64,000 nucleotides of DNA from assembly GCA_907164885.2 (NCBI GenBank), contig OU015495.1:98109332-98173331 (forward strand). Reading direction: 5' to 3'. The translations under genes and the position numbers were made by a program. The notes below the pieces were generated by a model. That model was not told where the DNA came from, did no database searches, and saw only the letters and a program-made list of their open reading frames with translations. Source of the stretch: Dolomedes plantarius. Taxonomy: Eukaryota > Arthropoda > Arachnida > Araneae > Dolomedidae. Shown piece by piece: positions 47,301 through 57,168 of the stretch; position 1 is the first letter of the stretch; each line of letters begins with the position of its first letter.

Positions 47301-48084
47301 ATTTCAAATAATAATTACATTAAGAATTATTATAACCTTTCGCAAGTACTTGGATGAATTTGAAAGAGCAAATAATATTCAATTTAAAGTTTATTTACTA
47401 ACCAGTGACTAACATTCAAGAGTTAAAATTTCATATATTGATAATTTTAACCCTTAAAAATCCAATAGCTGTACCAAACTACTGACTTGGTAGTATGAAA
47501 ATTTTAATTACAGATATGTTTTAAGACTGGCCTATAATATACAGCATAGGCAGTTAATAAATTTTAAAAAAAATTACAGTTATTTCCTAACCTCATCAAT
47601 TCTAGCTAAGCGACAAGTAATCGAACTCAAATACTGATATAGCAACAATTTCAAAGGACAATTTAATGCCAATAACTAGAATCTGATACAATGCAATGAA
47701 ATATAGAAGCAACACCAGAATGATTTCAACATGAAACTTAATATACACTATAATATTTTCTACACCATGTCATATTTTTTAGACATACATATAGAGATAA
47801 CATCTGTAAAAGAAATAATCTTTGCAAATATTAACTCGTATAAAAATAAATTAACTTGCCAACTGTTCTTGTTCTTGAATAGAACATAAAACGTCGAACT
47901 GAATAACGCAAAAGTTAGCAAGTAAACCATTCTTTCTATCATCTTGAATTTTGTCTGGTTGTCCACTGACATTTTTATTATTAATTTCGGAACTAAAAAG
48001 CTCTGTTTTGTTTTCAAGAAGGTAGTTTATAAGGGTGCTTTTCCCGCAACCTATCCCCCCACCAATTAAAACTATACATGACAT
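38335..48084 (-). CDS. PSTK: O-phosphoseryl-tRNA(Sec) kinase, six exons
   Basis: Phosphorylates Ser-tRNA(Sec), the step before SepSecS makes Sec-tRNA(Sec). Exons: 47860-48084, 45250-45502, 42924-43125, 41459-41528, 40193-40286 and 38335-38588. They sum to 1098 bases, 365 aa plus stop, close to the usual 350-360. Start is ATG at 48084 (MSCIVLIGGG); no upstream ATG fits. The P-loop GGGIGCGKST is in exon 1. Exon 2 has IEDNFYYRSMRYDWFQIARR, the conserved DDNFYYxSMRY block. Exon 3 has IFLHCDLNIAVQRN, exon 4 VIKEALENPAEL, and exon 5 ADKILRRIVSKSISNMK, the family's TDQTLRRIVSQTMKEAK. Introns 2-5 are GT-AG with agreeing phases. Intron 1 fits only if its donor is GC (TTG/GCAAGT). No disabling change is seen. 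Confidence 0.93.
38680..39195. mobile_element. 516-bp pogo-type MITE in PSTK intron 5
   Basis: TA on both sides (38678-38679, 39196-39197). Ends are CAGTGTTACCTCCCTTAAT and outward from the right CAGTGGTACCTCCGAAAAGC. The interior repeats the theme 'unit GGACA near ends' (TAGTGGACA phrases). Confidence 0.75.
40397..41082. mobile_element. internally deleted pogo/Tigger element in PSTK intron 4
   Basis: TA flanks (40395-40396, 41083-41084). The left end CAGTAAAACCTTGTTTATTC and the right end mirror it with small changes. It matches the element at 1-937 at both ends but lacks the whole transposase. The junction joins sequence matching about position 120 to sequence matching about 730 of that element. 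It is interrupted by an unclassified repeat. Confidence 0.8.
40674..40887 (-). mobile_element. unclassified repeat, copy 2, nested in the pogo derivative
   Basis: About 214 bp, including a G13 run. It matches both ends of copy 1 (4202-8877) in reverse orientation, including blocks like TTATAATTTTGGCAG and AGAAGAGACTACCTGAA. The internal TGTAGGATTAC/GTAATCCTACA inverted repeat is present. Confidence 0.7.
41083..41395. repeat. tandem duplication in PSTK intron 4 that copies an exon edge
   Basis: Sequence 41166-41395 repeats 40271-40396 plus 41083-41165. The first unit was later split by the pogo derivative. The copied piece includes the first 16 or so bases of exon 5 (GGGCTGCA side) and about 110 bp of the adjoining intron. 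The copy's acceptor region has changed to TTTCTGCAG followed by CCCCCAAAATTTGTTC. Confidence 0.7.
44355..44390. repeat. (GT)n(AT)n microsatellite in PSTK intron 2
   Basis: GT dinucleotide run followed by AT units and TTTA units. Confidence 0.85.
44411..45012. mobile_element. 602-bp piggyBac-type MITE in PSTK intron 2
   Basis: TTAA on both sides (44407-44410, 45013-45016). Ends read CCCTTACGCCGGCTCATC and, outward from the right, TCCTTACGTCGGCTCATCGG. CCC-type termini plus TTAA are diagnostic of piggyBac. Internal copies of a CATCGGTC...GACC motif form small hairpins near 44450, 44770 and 44810. No transposase. Confidence 0.85.
46238..46343. repeat. 53-bp tandem duplication in PSTK intron 1
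   Basis: Unit 46238-46290 (starts GCTTTGTCAGTTCGCTGATG) is repeated at 46291-46343 with one substitution, so the duplication is recent. Confidence 0.9.
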
Positions 48085-48684
48085 CGTCACTAGATCAATT
48101 AATTTGATGCCCGTCAACAAAGTACTGCACTATATTGATGAAATCTAACATTTTTTAATCATTTTAAATCTCACTGAAAAAGAAAAATATTACTGTACAA
48201 TCGATTAGGCTAAAATGGAGTTGAGTTTCTTCTACTGTTATAAACTCCATCATGGAGTAAAGCTATGAGTGTATATATGTATTTGTCTCCATGGCTACAT
48301 TGGCATTGGCATGAGTAATTACTGATGAGGCACCTGGGAGCTTTCGTTCCATATCCTCGATTTCAATAAAATCGTGGATACAGGACAACTAAAGAAGAAC
48401 ACATCAAAGTCTGCTGAACAGATAACAAACTTGGAGATTTTCTCTTCGATTTGACTTATATTTTTTCTCTCTACATTGCTTTGTTTCGAAGCTATAAACA
48501 TTTAAAACCCCACCATCGTTTTTGGGACACACTGTGTATGTATGTATGTATTAAGTGTGGACATATTGCACCACACTTAATTACGTGGACAATCGAAACT
48601 TAATTACCTTTGTGCTTGTGTGAGTATCGAACCACAAAGTTAGAGATTGGATATGGATTAAACCGTCACTGTCCATTCTCCCTT
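48085..48684. other. upstream region of PSTK
   Basis: No gene. Should contain the PSTK promoter. No core motif is clear. A (GTAT)n run lies near 48535-48550. Confidence 0.4.
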
Positions 48685-48857
48685 CAGCCGGACGATGGCC
48701 GTATGGCTAGGACGCTGGTATTAGAGGAGTCTGTGGGTTCGAATACCACTTTTGGCATGGACTTTTGCAACCGTTTGGAATCAGCTTTAAGTAGTAGGTC
48801 CCGGTCTAATTAGCCCTCGTGTAGCAAAAGTTGACCGTAGCGCTCCAAACCAAACCC
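48685..48857 (+). mobile_element. tRNA-derived SINE, family A
   Basis: tRNA-like head with A-box-like TGGCCGTATGG and B box GGTTCGAATACC. The body GGTCCCGGTCTAAT...GTAGCGCTCCAAACCAAACC is shared with 13811-13966. The divergent 3' part extends to about 49070. Confidence 0.8.
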
Positions 48858-49506
48858 TTCTCCCTGTCCTTTGTAAATATCTTCCAATCTTTTATATTTC
48901 TCATTATATGCTAATCAAGTTAATGCCGTTCTTCTGTTTCCCTATATAAATTCGAAAGTGTCGACCGATTATTTTTCTTATTATTTATTATATATATTTC
49001 CTTATTTATTTAGCGCAGCTTGTCCTCATTGGACCATGCGCTAATAAACCCAAGCCAACCAACCAACCTTATTACCATGTTTTTATTAACTCGCTTTCTT
49101 GTTTGTTTGTGTGTGTGTTTGTCCAGTCCAAATCTTGCAATCGATTTTTAGCTTCCCGACTTGCTAGACATTTGAAACTTTTAGAATAGCTCAGAACACG
49201 ATGGCAATGCGTTATTTTAATAGTTTTAGCCATCTTTAAGCAGATTGGAATTCAATTTCAGTTAATTTTGTTTTGTAGACTGGTGCAGCCATCTACCGAC
49301 CGGGACGGGAGTGAAAAGTTAAACGCAACTTGAGTTCCAATTAACTTCATTTTCTTCAAGTTGATGGGATAATTCATCAAAAAAATTTTTTAAAAGTATT
49401 TATTAATGCATAGAATTGTCAAGTTTATATGATTCAACAGAAAATTTTAAAACATGGTATATAAAAAGTTCTTTTTATCTTGTAATTATACTTTATTTAT
49501 TATATA
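48858..49506. other. gene-free interval
   Basis: SINE 3' tail (AACCCAAGCCAACCAACCAACC near 49046) and AT-rich sequence. No coding region. Confidence 0.4.
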
Positions 49507-49590
49507 CTAGCGGCCCGTCCCGACTTTGTGTGGGTTGAACAATTATCGATCTTAAGTGCATATTAGAAAGGTATAATTTGTTTTAAAACT

Positions 49591-49851
49591 TTATGGTAAA
49601 CCACATTTTTCGTTTTTCTGAGGTTTTAAAACAAATTGATTCTCCGCATTTCCTGACCTAGAGAGACCAACATGTAATTGTCCATGAGTAAACCAATCTT
49701 CCCGTAAGTCAAGTCCAATATATTTGTATGTTTGACCTTGGGATTTATTCATGGTGATGGCAAAAGAAATTTTTATTGGAAACTGTAACGTCAGGCACTG
49801 AATTGTGTCCGGGGCCACCCGCATGCCGATTTTGATACGATTTGGCCCCAT
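49591..49851 (-). pseudogene. Helitron Rep/helicase, C-terminal 86 aa
   Basis: Contains the last motifs of the Pif1-type helicase of Helitron proteins: [18 protein letters not shown] and [13 protein letters not shown]. The Rep domain and the rest of the helicase are missing. A decayed second copy of its first residues (EPNRTKIGTR) lies at about 49950-49995, suggesting a duplication inside the element. Confidence 0.8.
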
Positions 49852-50709
49852 AGCTTATCCGCTACAGAGTCCACACACAAAAAAAACACTAAAAATGGCA
49901 CAAAAATTTAATAACTTTTTTAAATTAAAAATTCAAAAATTCGGCTACGTCAGGCACTGAATCGTGTGCCAATTTTGGTACGATTCGGCTCCACTGTCTC
50001 GCAGCGGAAGCTGTCGAAATGAGCAACTTTTAGTGGCAAAATCATTAAGACATTAATTAAAAAACTCTGGGTCCCGATTTTCAAAAAATAATATGCCAAT
50101 GTTTTAATCTGAACTATCAACTATATCTATACAAAATTTCAGCTCAATTGAAGCAATACGTTTTCACTTATAAAGGAACAAACATAGACCTATTAGAAAT
50201 AATCAATAAATTTCACAGTTTCAATGAAACACACTGGTTTTTTGAATAAAGTTCAATAATTCAAGTTCGATTTACGCAAATTGTGCATAAAATTGTACAT
50301 AAATTCAAAAACATAAAGTTTATAAATAAAGTTCTGAAGTATATTATACCAATAAATTTCCAGATGATAGCCAACAAATTGTATATATTTTTACCTCAAA
50401 TGTCCCATAAAAAGCGTAGTTTCAAATGTAATTTTCTTCAATAAACCCTTAAACGCTGTCAATTTCAAAAATTCTTTTTGTATTTTTCAATACCTCCTTC
50501 ACTTGAATCTTTAACAAATTAAATGTTTTACTGATAATAAATAAAAATGTAGTTTAATGTGTTGCTATGGTTACTTGATTATGGTTGACAAAGAAAATTC
50601 AAATGTTAAAAATGTGACAAAGGAAAAATTGTAAAGGTGAAGCATCAGCTCAACATTTAGGCCCCTAACTTTCTTTCTACTGATCAGATATACGTAATAT
50701 ATAGCCTAT

Positions 50710-50887
50710 CAGTGGCGTAGCGAGGGGTGGGCAAGGGGATCTATCATGCCCCGGGCGCCACTCGAACAGGGACGCCAAATGGTCCTTTTCACTAATTCTA
50801 TATATTATATTACTATATGTTTTTCGCAAAGGGGGGCGCCCAAAAGGTATCGTGCCCCGGGCGCCAGTTATGCTCGCTACGTCACTG
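50710..50887. mobile_element. 178-bp hAT-type MITE, second copy
   Basis: Same family as 8354-8538: ends CAGTGGCGTAGCGAG and GCTCGCTACGTCACTG, with perfect 8-bp duplication TAGCCTAT (50702-50709, 50888-50895). The uninterrupted target is visible in two sibling Helitron copies near 51362 and 52122. Confidence 0.95.
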
Positions 50888-51006
50888 TAGCCTATGTCCA
50901 TCTGGAATAATGTACCTTTCAAATAGTAAGAGAATTTATTAAATAGGTGCAGTGGTTCCGGAGATTACCCTCCACATACAAAATTCGATCTCTCTTTATA
51001 TATTAA

Positions 51007-51485
51007 CTAGCGGCCCGTCCCGACTTTGTCCGGGTTGAACAAAATGTTATACCAATAAATTTCCAGTTGATAGCCAATAAATTGTAAATCTTTTTTTACC
51101 TTAATAATAGCCTAAATAATACCTTAAATTAATTTTATGTTAGTTAATAATTAAAATAAATTTTTTCAAGAAAAAGGCATGCCGGAGAACGGCTAGGTTC
51201 GAACCGCTAGCGTCAGAACAGAAGCCCACCGCGATAGCACCACGATAAGGATCGTTGAAATCTTCGGAACAAAAAGCGGTAGAAGACAGTAGCGGAAACA
51301 ATGCAGATTGTTAGGATTAAGCCCCTAACTTTATTTCTACTGATCAGATATACATAATATATAGCCTATGTCCATCTGGAATACTGTACCTTTCAAACAG
51401 TGAAAGAATTTTTCAAATAGGTACAGTGGTTCTGAAGATTACCCTCCACGTACAAAATCGCTCTCTCTTTATATATAAGTATAGA
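51007..51485 (-). mobile_element. non-autonomous Helitron, 479 bp
   Basis: The minus-strand 5' end TCTATACTTATATATAAAG follows an A, and the 3' end GGGACGGGCCGCTAG precedes a T. This fits the A/T insertion rule of Helitrons. It abuts the previous Helitron and carries a tRNA-like segment but no protein. Confidence 0.75.
51172..51246 (-). repeat. tRNA-like (SINE head) segment inside the Helitron
   Basis: On the minus strand GTGGTGCTATCGCGGTGGGC leads to a B box GGTTCGAACC. A related segment is at about 51945-52015 in the next Helitron copy. It looks like a captured tRNA-derived SINE head. Confidence 0.55.
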
Positions 51486-51499
51486 TATAGAAATATAGA

Positions 51500-52252
51500 T
51501 ATAGATTATAGAAGTATAGATACACATTGGTATCCCAAAATTAGAATAAGAGATGAAATAAAAACACAAAAATAAAAAAAGGATTTTAAGTAAAGAATGT
51601 TTTTTTAATTATTTTAAGCACCTAAAATAGTATTCAAATTAATAGAAAAAGTAATTTTTTAAAAGAAAGAGGTGTGCTTGAGACCGTAGTTTTATTCAAA
51701 AATAAAAAAAAGATTTTAAGAAAATGATGTTTTTTTAATTTTTAAGCACCTAAAATAGTATTCAAATTAATAGAAAGAGGTTAAGAGATGAAATAAAAAT
51801 ACAAAAATAAAAAAAGGATTTTAAGTAAGGAATGTTTTTTTTAAATATTCAATTTTTAAAAAAATAATATTCTTAAAATAATATTCAAATTAATATTACG
51901 TTAGTTAATAATTAAAGCTAATATTTTAAAACAAAAAAGCGTGCCGGAGAAGGGCTAGTTTTGAACCGCTAACGTCAAAACAGAAGCCCACCGCGAAGCA
52001 CCACGCTAAGGATCGTTGAAGACTTCGGCACAAAAAGCGGTAGAGGACAGTAGCGGTAACAATGGAGATTGTTAGGATTAAGCCCCTAACTTTATTTCTA
52101 ATGATCAGATATACATAATATATAGCCTATGTCCATCTGGAATAATGTATACCTTTCAAACAGTGAAAGAATTTTTCAAATAGGTGCAGTGGTTCTGGAG
52201 ATTACCCTCCACGTACAAAATCGCTCTCTCTTTATATATATATATGTATAGA
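51500..52252 (-). mobile_element. third Helitron copy, 3' end unclear
   Basis: The minus-strand 5' end TCTATACATATATATATAT begins at 52252 after an A. About 350 bp (51900-52252) match the copy at 51007-51485, including the tRNA-like segment. Further along (51545-51850) is a three-unit repeat of about 80-110 bp built on AAGGATTTTAAGTAAGGAAT. The CTAG end was not found. Confidence 0.6.
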
Positions 52253-52869
52253 TATTCATGAGAAGTGACTTTATACTTCTAATGACATCAACATGCTTTA
52301 TCTTAAAAAAAATTTGCAGATAATAAATTTCCCCTCCTATTTCTGTACGAGACCTTTTGTATGCTTTTCAATTTTTTTAGACCATTGGGGACAGTAGCTC
52401 CTTTTCCACCCTGTCGCACTATTTGGTGTAATATATTGTCTTTTTTTTTAAAATAATTCCAATGCTGTTGCTTCTATGGAGCTTCGACTGCAGCCGATTC
52501 ATCGCACCTTTTATAGAAATTTCTTCAATTTTTCTCTTTGATGTCACCTAATTTATACCTAAACATGCATTAAAAAATTATTTTGCTAAACTGAAAACGT
52601 CGTGCATTTGAATTACGTTATTGTAACGAATTACTTCAGAATATGGAGTATTTATCATTCAACGGCCTTATAAACTTTGTTATCTAGTGGTGTCAAACCT
52701 AATTTTTAAGGAAATTTATTTTAAATATAAAAACTTATTGGATCAGTAATAATAATAAGTTTAATAGGATCGGTCAAATGCTTGGCACTAAAATTGGGAA
52801 AAAAATCGAAAAGTGGAGTTGGTCATTATGGTCTGTGTTCCTTATATATACACTAAAGTGCCCCAAAAT
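52253..52869. other. gene-free interval
   Basis: No coding region or defined repeat recognised. Confidence 0.45.
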
Positions 52870-53178
52870 TAACTGGTACACCTGCTTAATATTGTGTAGG
52901 GCCACCACGAGGCCCTACACAATATTAAGCACAATATTACCCCTACCCAAGGATTCTCACCAGTCGTCGACGGTCCCATTCTTTAAAGGTCTTTATTCGG
53001 CCGCACCACTGTCGGAGATTTGATGTTTTACCGGATACCTGATATTCACGGCACACTCGTGAAATGGTCGTGCGCGAAATCCAAATTGCATCGCTACCTC
53101 GGAGAAGCTATGCCCCATCTATTGTGCACCGACTATAACACGACGTTCAAAGTCACATAAATCGTGATAACCTGCCAT
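52870..53178 (-). pseudogene. Tc1-like transposase N-terminal fragment
   Basis: On the minus strand from ATG at 53178: MAGYHDLCDFERRVIVGA, a stop, then MGHSFSEVAMQFGF. This is the first helix-turn-helix of a Tc1-like transposase (family pattern DL..FERG.IVGAR.MG.S.SEVA). It then loses frame. The catalytic part is missing and the frame runs into an inverted repeat at 52884-52930 that contains the element's end-like sequence. A deletion derivative. Confidence 0.65.
52884..52930. repeat. perfect 20-bp inverted repeat with 7-base loop
   Basis: Arm GCTTAATATTGTGTAGGGCC at 52884-52903 pairs with 52911-52930, loop ACCACGA. It lies at the broken end of the Tc1-like remnant and probably arose by inverted duplication during abortive transposition or repair. 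Confidence 0.9.
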
Positions 53179-53674
53179 TGTAGCAACAGGAACCGATCTA
53201 ACAGCTTCGCCAACAGCAGCAACAGCAACAGTCTGAGTAGAAGTTCCTGGGAACTTGTTCCCTCCACTTCTAAAAAATATCTTTGATTTTTACAGGAGCT
53301 TGCCATAATTAAATTTGACTGTGGAGTTGTTATTATAAAAAATAGAGTAAAATGTGAAGTGGTAAGATCTTCGAATTTCTGCGACCAGAGAAAGTTTAAG
53401 GATAGGAAAAAAATTAAATTAAAAATAAAAGCAAAAAAAAGGTGTTAGTATAGAAAAAATATTTTTTACCTTGAGTAATGTTTCTGCTACCCAAGTATCA
53501 TTTTTAAAAATTTTTTTGCCGTAGACAGGGTCTACGTATTTATTTTTAAAGATTTTATAATTTTTTTTTAAACAATTAAAAAGGATTGCCGGCCAGAACC
53601 TAGCATACTGTGCGAGAAACGGAGGGGGGGGGGGGGGGGGGGGGGGGAAGAAGGAGAGAAAAAGTTGTCATGTC
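53179..53674. other. gene-free interval with G-run
   Basis: Contains CAG-type triplets near 53200-53235 and a G run of about 26 interrupted by nothing but G at 53622-53647. Confidence 0.5.
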
Positions 53675-53745
53675 GGGGATTCGATCCTACAACCTACAGG
53701 ACAGAAGGCCCGTGCTCTAGCGCTGTGCTACTGAATTCACGTAAA
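53675..53745 (-). repeat. tRNA-like SINE head
   Basis: On the minus strand AGTAGCACAGCGCTAGAGCA leads to GGATCGAATCC (B box). It resembles a tRNA but lacks a credible acceptor stem. Probably the head of a SINE or the 3' flank of the adjacent LINE. Confidence 0.5.
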
Positions 53746-53759
53746 GAGGAGGAAAAATA

Positions 53760-54508
53760 CTAATCAAAAGCAAGAGACGCTCTAGGTCTCTTCCTATTGA
53801 AAGGTTTCTTAAAGTCATAGTTGGAAAGATCAGTTAAAAGAGTGAGATTGTTAGATTCAATACTATTGTGAAAGTTAATATTTAGGGAGTTAATAAAGCT
53901 AGTTAGAGTGGGGAAGTTAAGTTCTTCATAGATTTTATAGTTTCTAAAGTAGTAGGGAGCTTCTACAATATCTCTTATAGTTTTATTCTGAGCAGCACAG
54001 ATTTTAGTTATGTGATATTTAGCACAGTATGACCAGGACTGGCAAGCATAAGTAAGAATAGGTCTTAGGAATGCAATGTAGATGAGCAACTTCATATTAA
54101 GTTTCAAATAGCTATTCCGAGCAATTAGGGGGAAGAGTTTTCTTTTAGCAGCTCGAAATTTATCAGTTATGTGTTTTATGTGGGGGCGCCACATAAGTGA
54201 GTTTTTTTATCAAGAATAATGCCAAGATATTTACAGGAGCTGGACCAGAGCAGAGCAGTGTTGTCAATAATGATTTTGTGTTCATTAAATGAGTCGAGTC
54301 TTTTATTGGAAAACATGACAGAAACGCATTTTTCAGTATTGAGCTTAATTTTCCATTTACGAGTCCAGGAGTTAATGTGTTGAAGGTGTATGTTTAATTG
54401 ATTCACAGCAAAGTTAATTTTGTTGGATGAAGTGTATATAGCTGTGCAGACACCTATTGTCTTATATAGATGATGCCGACCGCATCGCGTTACGCTGATT
54501 GGTTGCAT
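53760..54508 (-). pseudogene. 5'-truncated LINE, Jockey-like RT C-terminal part
   Basis: Two overlapping frames. The first (54508-54176) reads TAIYTSSNKINFAVNQLNI, then WTRKWKIKLNTEKCVSVMFS and YLGIILDKK. After a frameshift near 54190 the second (to 53760) reads HIKHITDKFRAAKRKLFPLI and LRPILTYACQSW. These are the end of the palm and the thumb of Jockey/X-element-type non-LTR reverse transcriptases. The catalytic FADD box just before TAIYTSS is damaged (GVCTAIYTS). 5' truncation is usual for LINEs. Confidence 0.85.
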
Positions 54509-54922
54509 ATTTTCGTTATATACCTACGCACGCCTGTACCAGTTTTTTGGCTCTTCAGTGGATATGCATGCATTCATATATATAAGGAGAGAGAATAAGA
54601 TTGAAGTATTACTAAAGAGTCTAACTATTGTGGTGCGAAGCAAAGTGAAAACTAAGATTTGAAGGTAATCCAAAACAAGATGAAAAGAAATTAATAATTT
54701 AATGAAAGATAGAGATATTTTCTTGTACTAGGCTTCGTGATATATGACTCACTATGCAAGCGTTTATATTAAACTTCAATTATTTATTTATATATATATA
54801 TATGCAAACATAAGGTTAGCAATATATCACATTTGTAGGAACTTTCCCTAACTAGCATCAGATATTTCTTTTCTCCCATTAATTACTTTTGTAAATAATC
54901 TATTCCCCCCCCCCCCCCCCCC

Positions 54923-54953
<31 letters not shown>

Positions 54954-56103
54954 ACCCTAAGAAATATTATACTATCACTGAACCACTATCCTGCATCTGC
55001 TACAGTCTTGAAGAAAATGGGGGTTAGAACAATTTAGGACAATACCAATCCCAAGTCTGTGTTTTCCAAAGGTAAACCTCGAAGGTTGGAATAGATGTCA
55101 TCACTTTCCGTATGGAGAATGTTAAGCTTTATAAACAAAAGTGAACTGAACTGAATCAGTTCTACAGATATAACAAAATCAATATCTCTTAAAAAGAGAG
55201 ATTTCTCAGAGATAGCAATTTCTCTGGGATCAGATCAAGAAATATGTAATTAAGCAGATGATATCAGTATTTACTTTTTTATGTCTCTGGATTAACATAA
55301 GCTCACTTTATGGAATGGTATTTCTCTCATATTGCAGTATTCATGCTCTGCAATAGACTGCTGTAGACATCTCTTAAAAAAATCTAATTAGAAATCATAA
55401 CTGAAGGTCCATTGCTGAGAGTGACAATGAGGAAGATACAAGTCTTTCACATTTTTATGTAACATGATTGCATGAAGTCACATGCACTTTGTCATTTAAT
55501 AAATTCTGTAATATGAGAAAAAAATGCACTGATGGGTTTAGATATTATCAGAAGGCCACACTAAGAAGGTCAAGAGATACAAAGCTGCTTCGTCATTTTT
55601 TCATCAGTATGCTAATCACCTAATTTTCCAGTTCTACTTATATTTTTCTCACAGTTATGCTACTTCAGAGTTAGACAGAGTACAATGTGATGCACAACAC
55701 TATAAAGAAAATTTTCATTTTTTTCTTTTTTTAATGCTGTAATTAAAAATTGATTTGGAAACAAAGATACTTTAAAACCAATTGCTAAAGTCAGACGAAG
55801 ATGTTATACAAAAAATTTATGTTTCTAAATTAATTTTTTGTAGATGTGCCCACAAATTTACTTTTCATTTGATACCCTAAGTAATAAAAAAAAAAATTGC
55901 AGGTTTGTGATTTAAAATTAAAGGAATTTTATCACTTTTAAAAAGATTATGTTAGTAAGGCATTAATGACTAGTTTGACATTTCTTAGTTAACTTCTGTA
56001 GATCACTTAAGATCTCTATGGAAAGGGCTGATTTGGTAGATATTTTATTACATAAACTCTTTCAACAATATTAATTATTTTATAGTCTGAACATATGAAT
56101 GAA
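54509..56103. other. gene-free interval with C/A homopolymers
   Basis: C19 followed by a long A run at about 54904-54950. No coding region recognised on either strand. Confidence 0.5.
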
Positions 56104-56716
56104 CTAGCTGAATACCTGTGCTTTGCTATGGAGTACATTCAAATTAAATACAACGGTCAATGTATGCAATTAATTTGCATGCTTAATATCCATAAAACAT
56201 ACTAATTTAAATTAAATTCTTAAAAAACTTCCATCTCAATTAGTCTAGTGGTTAAATTTTATCTTTTACCATATTTTAATTTTTTTTTTTTGTCAATTCC
56301 TTTCATTGTTATGCACATGACGCAAAATTAATTTAAAGTATCACTAAAAGCAAAGAAACCACATGATCGGAATTTAATATATTAAATTCTAAAAATTAAT
56401 CTTTAAAAATTCAGCAAAAATTAGAAAATAGAGGTAAAGATTTGAAAAAGATTTCATTTTAAAGAATTTTTTAGGATCTTTCTCGTGATATAAATTTTAT
56501 AAACCTCAAATTATTTCAAAATGCAAACTTAAAAAAAGTTACAAAAACAGCTAAAAATTTAATTTTGAAAAAATCCAAGAATTTTTCAAAAATCTTTCTT
56601 AGTGCACCCCTACAATATAAGATGAATTGCCATGCAAAATTTCAGCCCTTTAGGTCCAGCGGTTTGGTCTGTGCGTTATCTGTCAGTCAGTTACGGAACT
56701 GTTTTATATATACAGA
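56104..56716 (-). mobile_element. Helitron-like element, 613 bp
   Basis: The minus-strand 5' end TCTGTATATATAAAACAG follows an A. The 3' end CACAGGTATTCAGCTAG precedes a T. A family different from the cluster at 49.5-52.3 kb. No coding region. Confidence 0.55.
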
Positions 56717-56899
56717 TAGGCAACTTTATTGTACATGAGTTTTGAAATTAAATGTTGTTGCTGTGTCTGTGCAACAGAAAAATTTTAAATGGAACCAAAA
56801 GCCTGGATAAGAGCAGAAGCCAGATCAGGTGCCTTTGTATGTAAATTCTTGACATCATTAAAATGTTTCTAACTATATTTGTGTGACATATCAAAGGAT

Positions 56900-57168
56900 A
56901 TGGACTCTTGCTTTATCTGGTGGTTCGCTATATCCGAACTGATAAAAAAAATGCTAGAGTTCACAAAATGTATAACTTATTAGTTGCAATGTGAATTCAA
57001 TAATGTTTTATTAAAAAAAGGATAAAATCTATTAAAAATGATCATTGATGAATTAAATCGATTACATTAAACTGACAAAATGCTAATTAAATTATGCACA
57101 ATAGGAAATCGGGAGGACCAAAATTTTCATTTGTTATATACCAGGTTCGCTATAACGGGGTTCGACTG
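56900..57168. mobile_element. pogo-type MITE, right end clear, left end uncertain
   Basis: The right end reads outward CAGTCGAACCCCGTTATAGC and is followed by TA. A matching phrase GGTTCGCTATATCCGAAC lies near 56921 but a clean left terminus was not found. Confidence 0.5.

Larger units (their letters stand above)
49507..51000 (-). mobile_element. Helitron with helicase C-terminal remnant
   Basis: On the minus strand the 3' end reads GGGACGGGCCGCTAG followed by T, the CTAG/T terminus of Helitrons. The other end carries the ...ATATATAAAGAGAGA... sequence that starts related copies here, though its TC start is lost at the junction with the next Helitron. It encodes a helicase tail at 49591-49851 and is interrupted by a MITE at 50710-50887. 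Confidence 0.75.

Noticed and set aside
47851..47856. Canonical GTTAAT donor for PSTK exon 1
   Set aside because: It leaves phase 1, while exon 2 must start in phase 0; the conserved kinase region would be read out of frame.
48085..48120. Longer PSTK N-terminus starting at TTG (LTGIKLIDLV...)
   Set aside because: No ATG; the P-loop normally lies close to the N-terminus and ATG at 48084 gives the expected length.
51172..51246. tRNA gene inside the Helitron
   Set aside because: Only the A/B-box-like part is present and it is duplicated with the Helitron copy.
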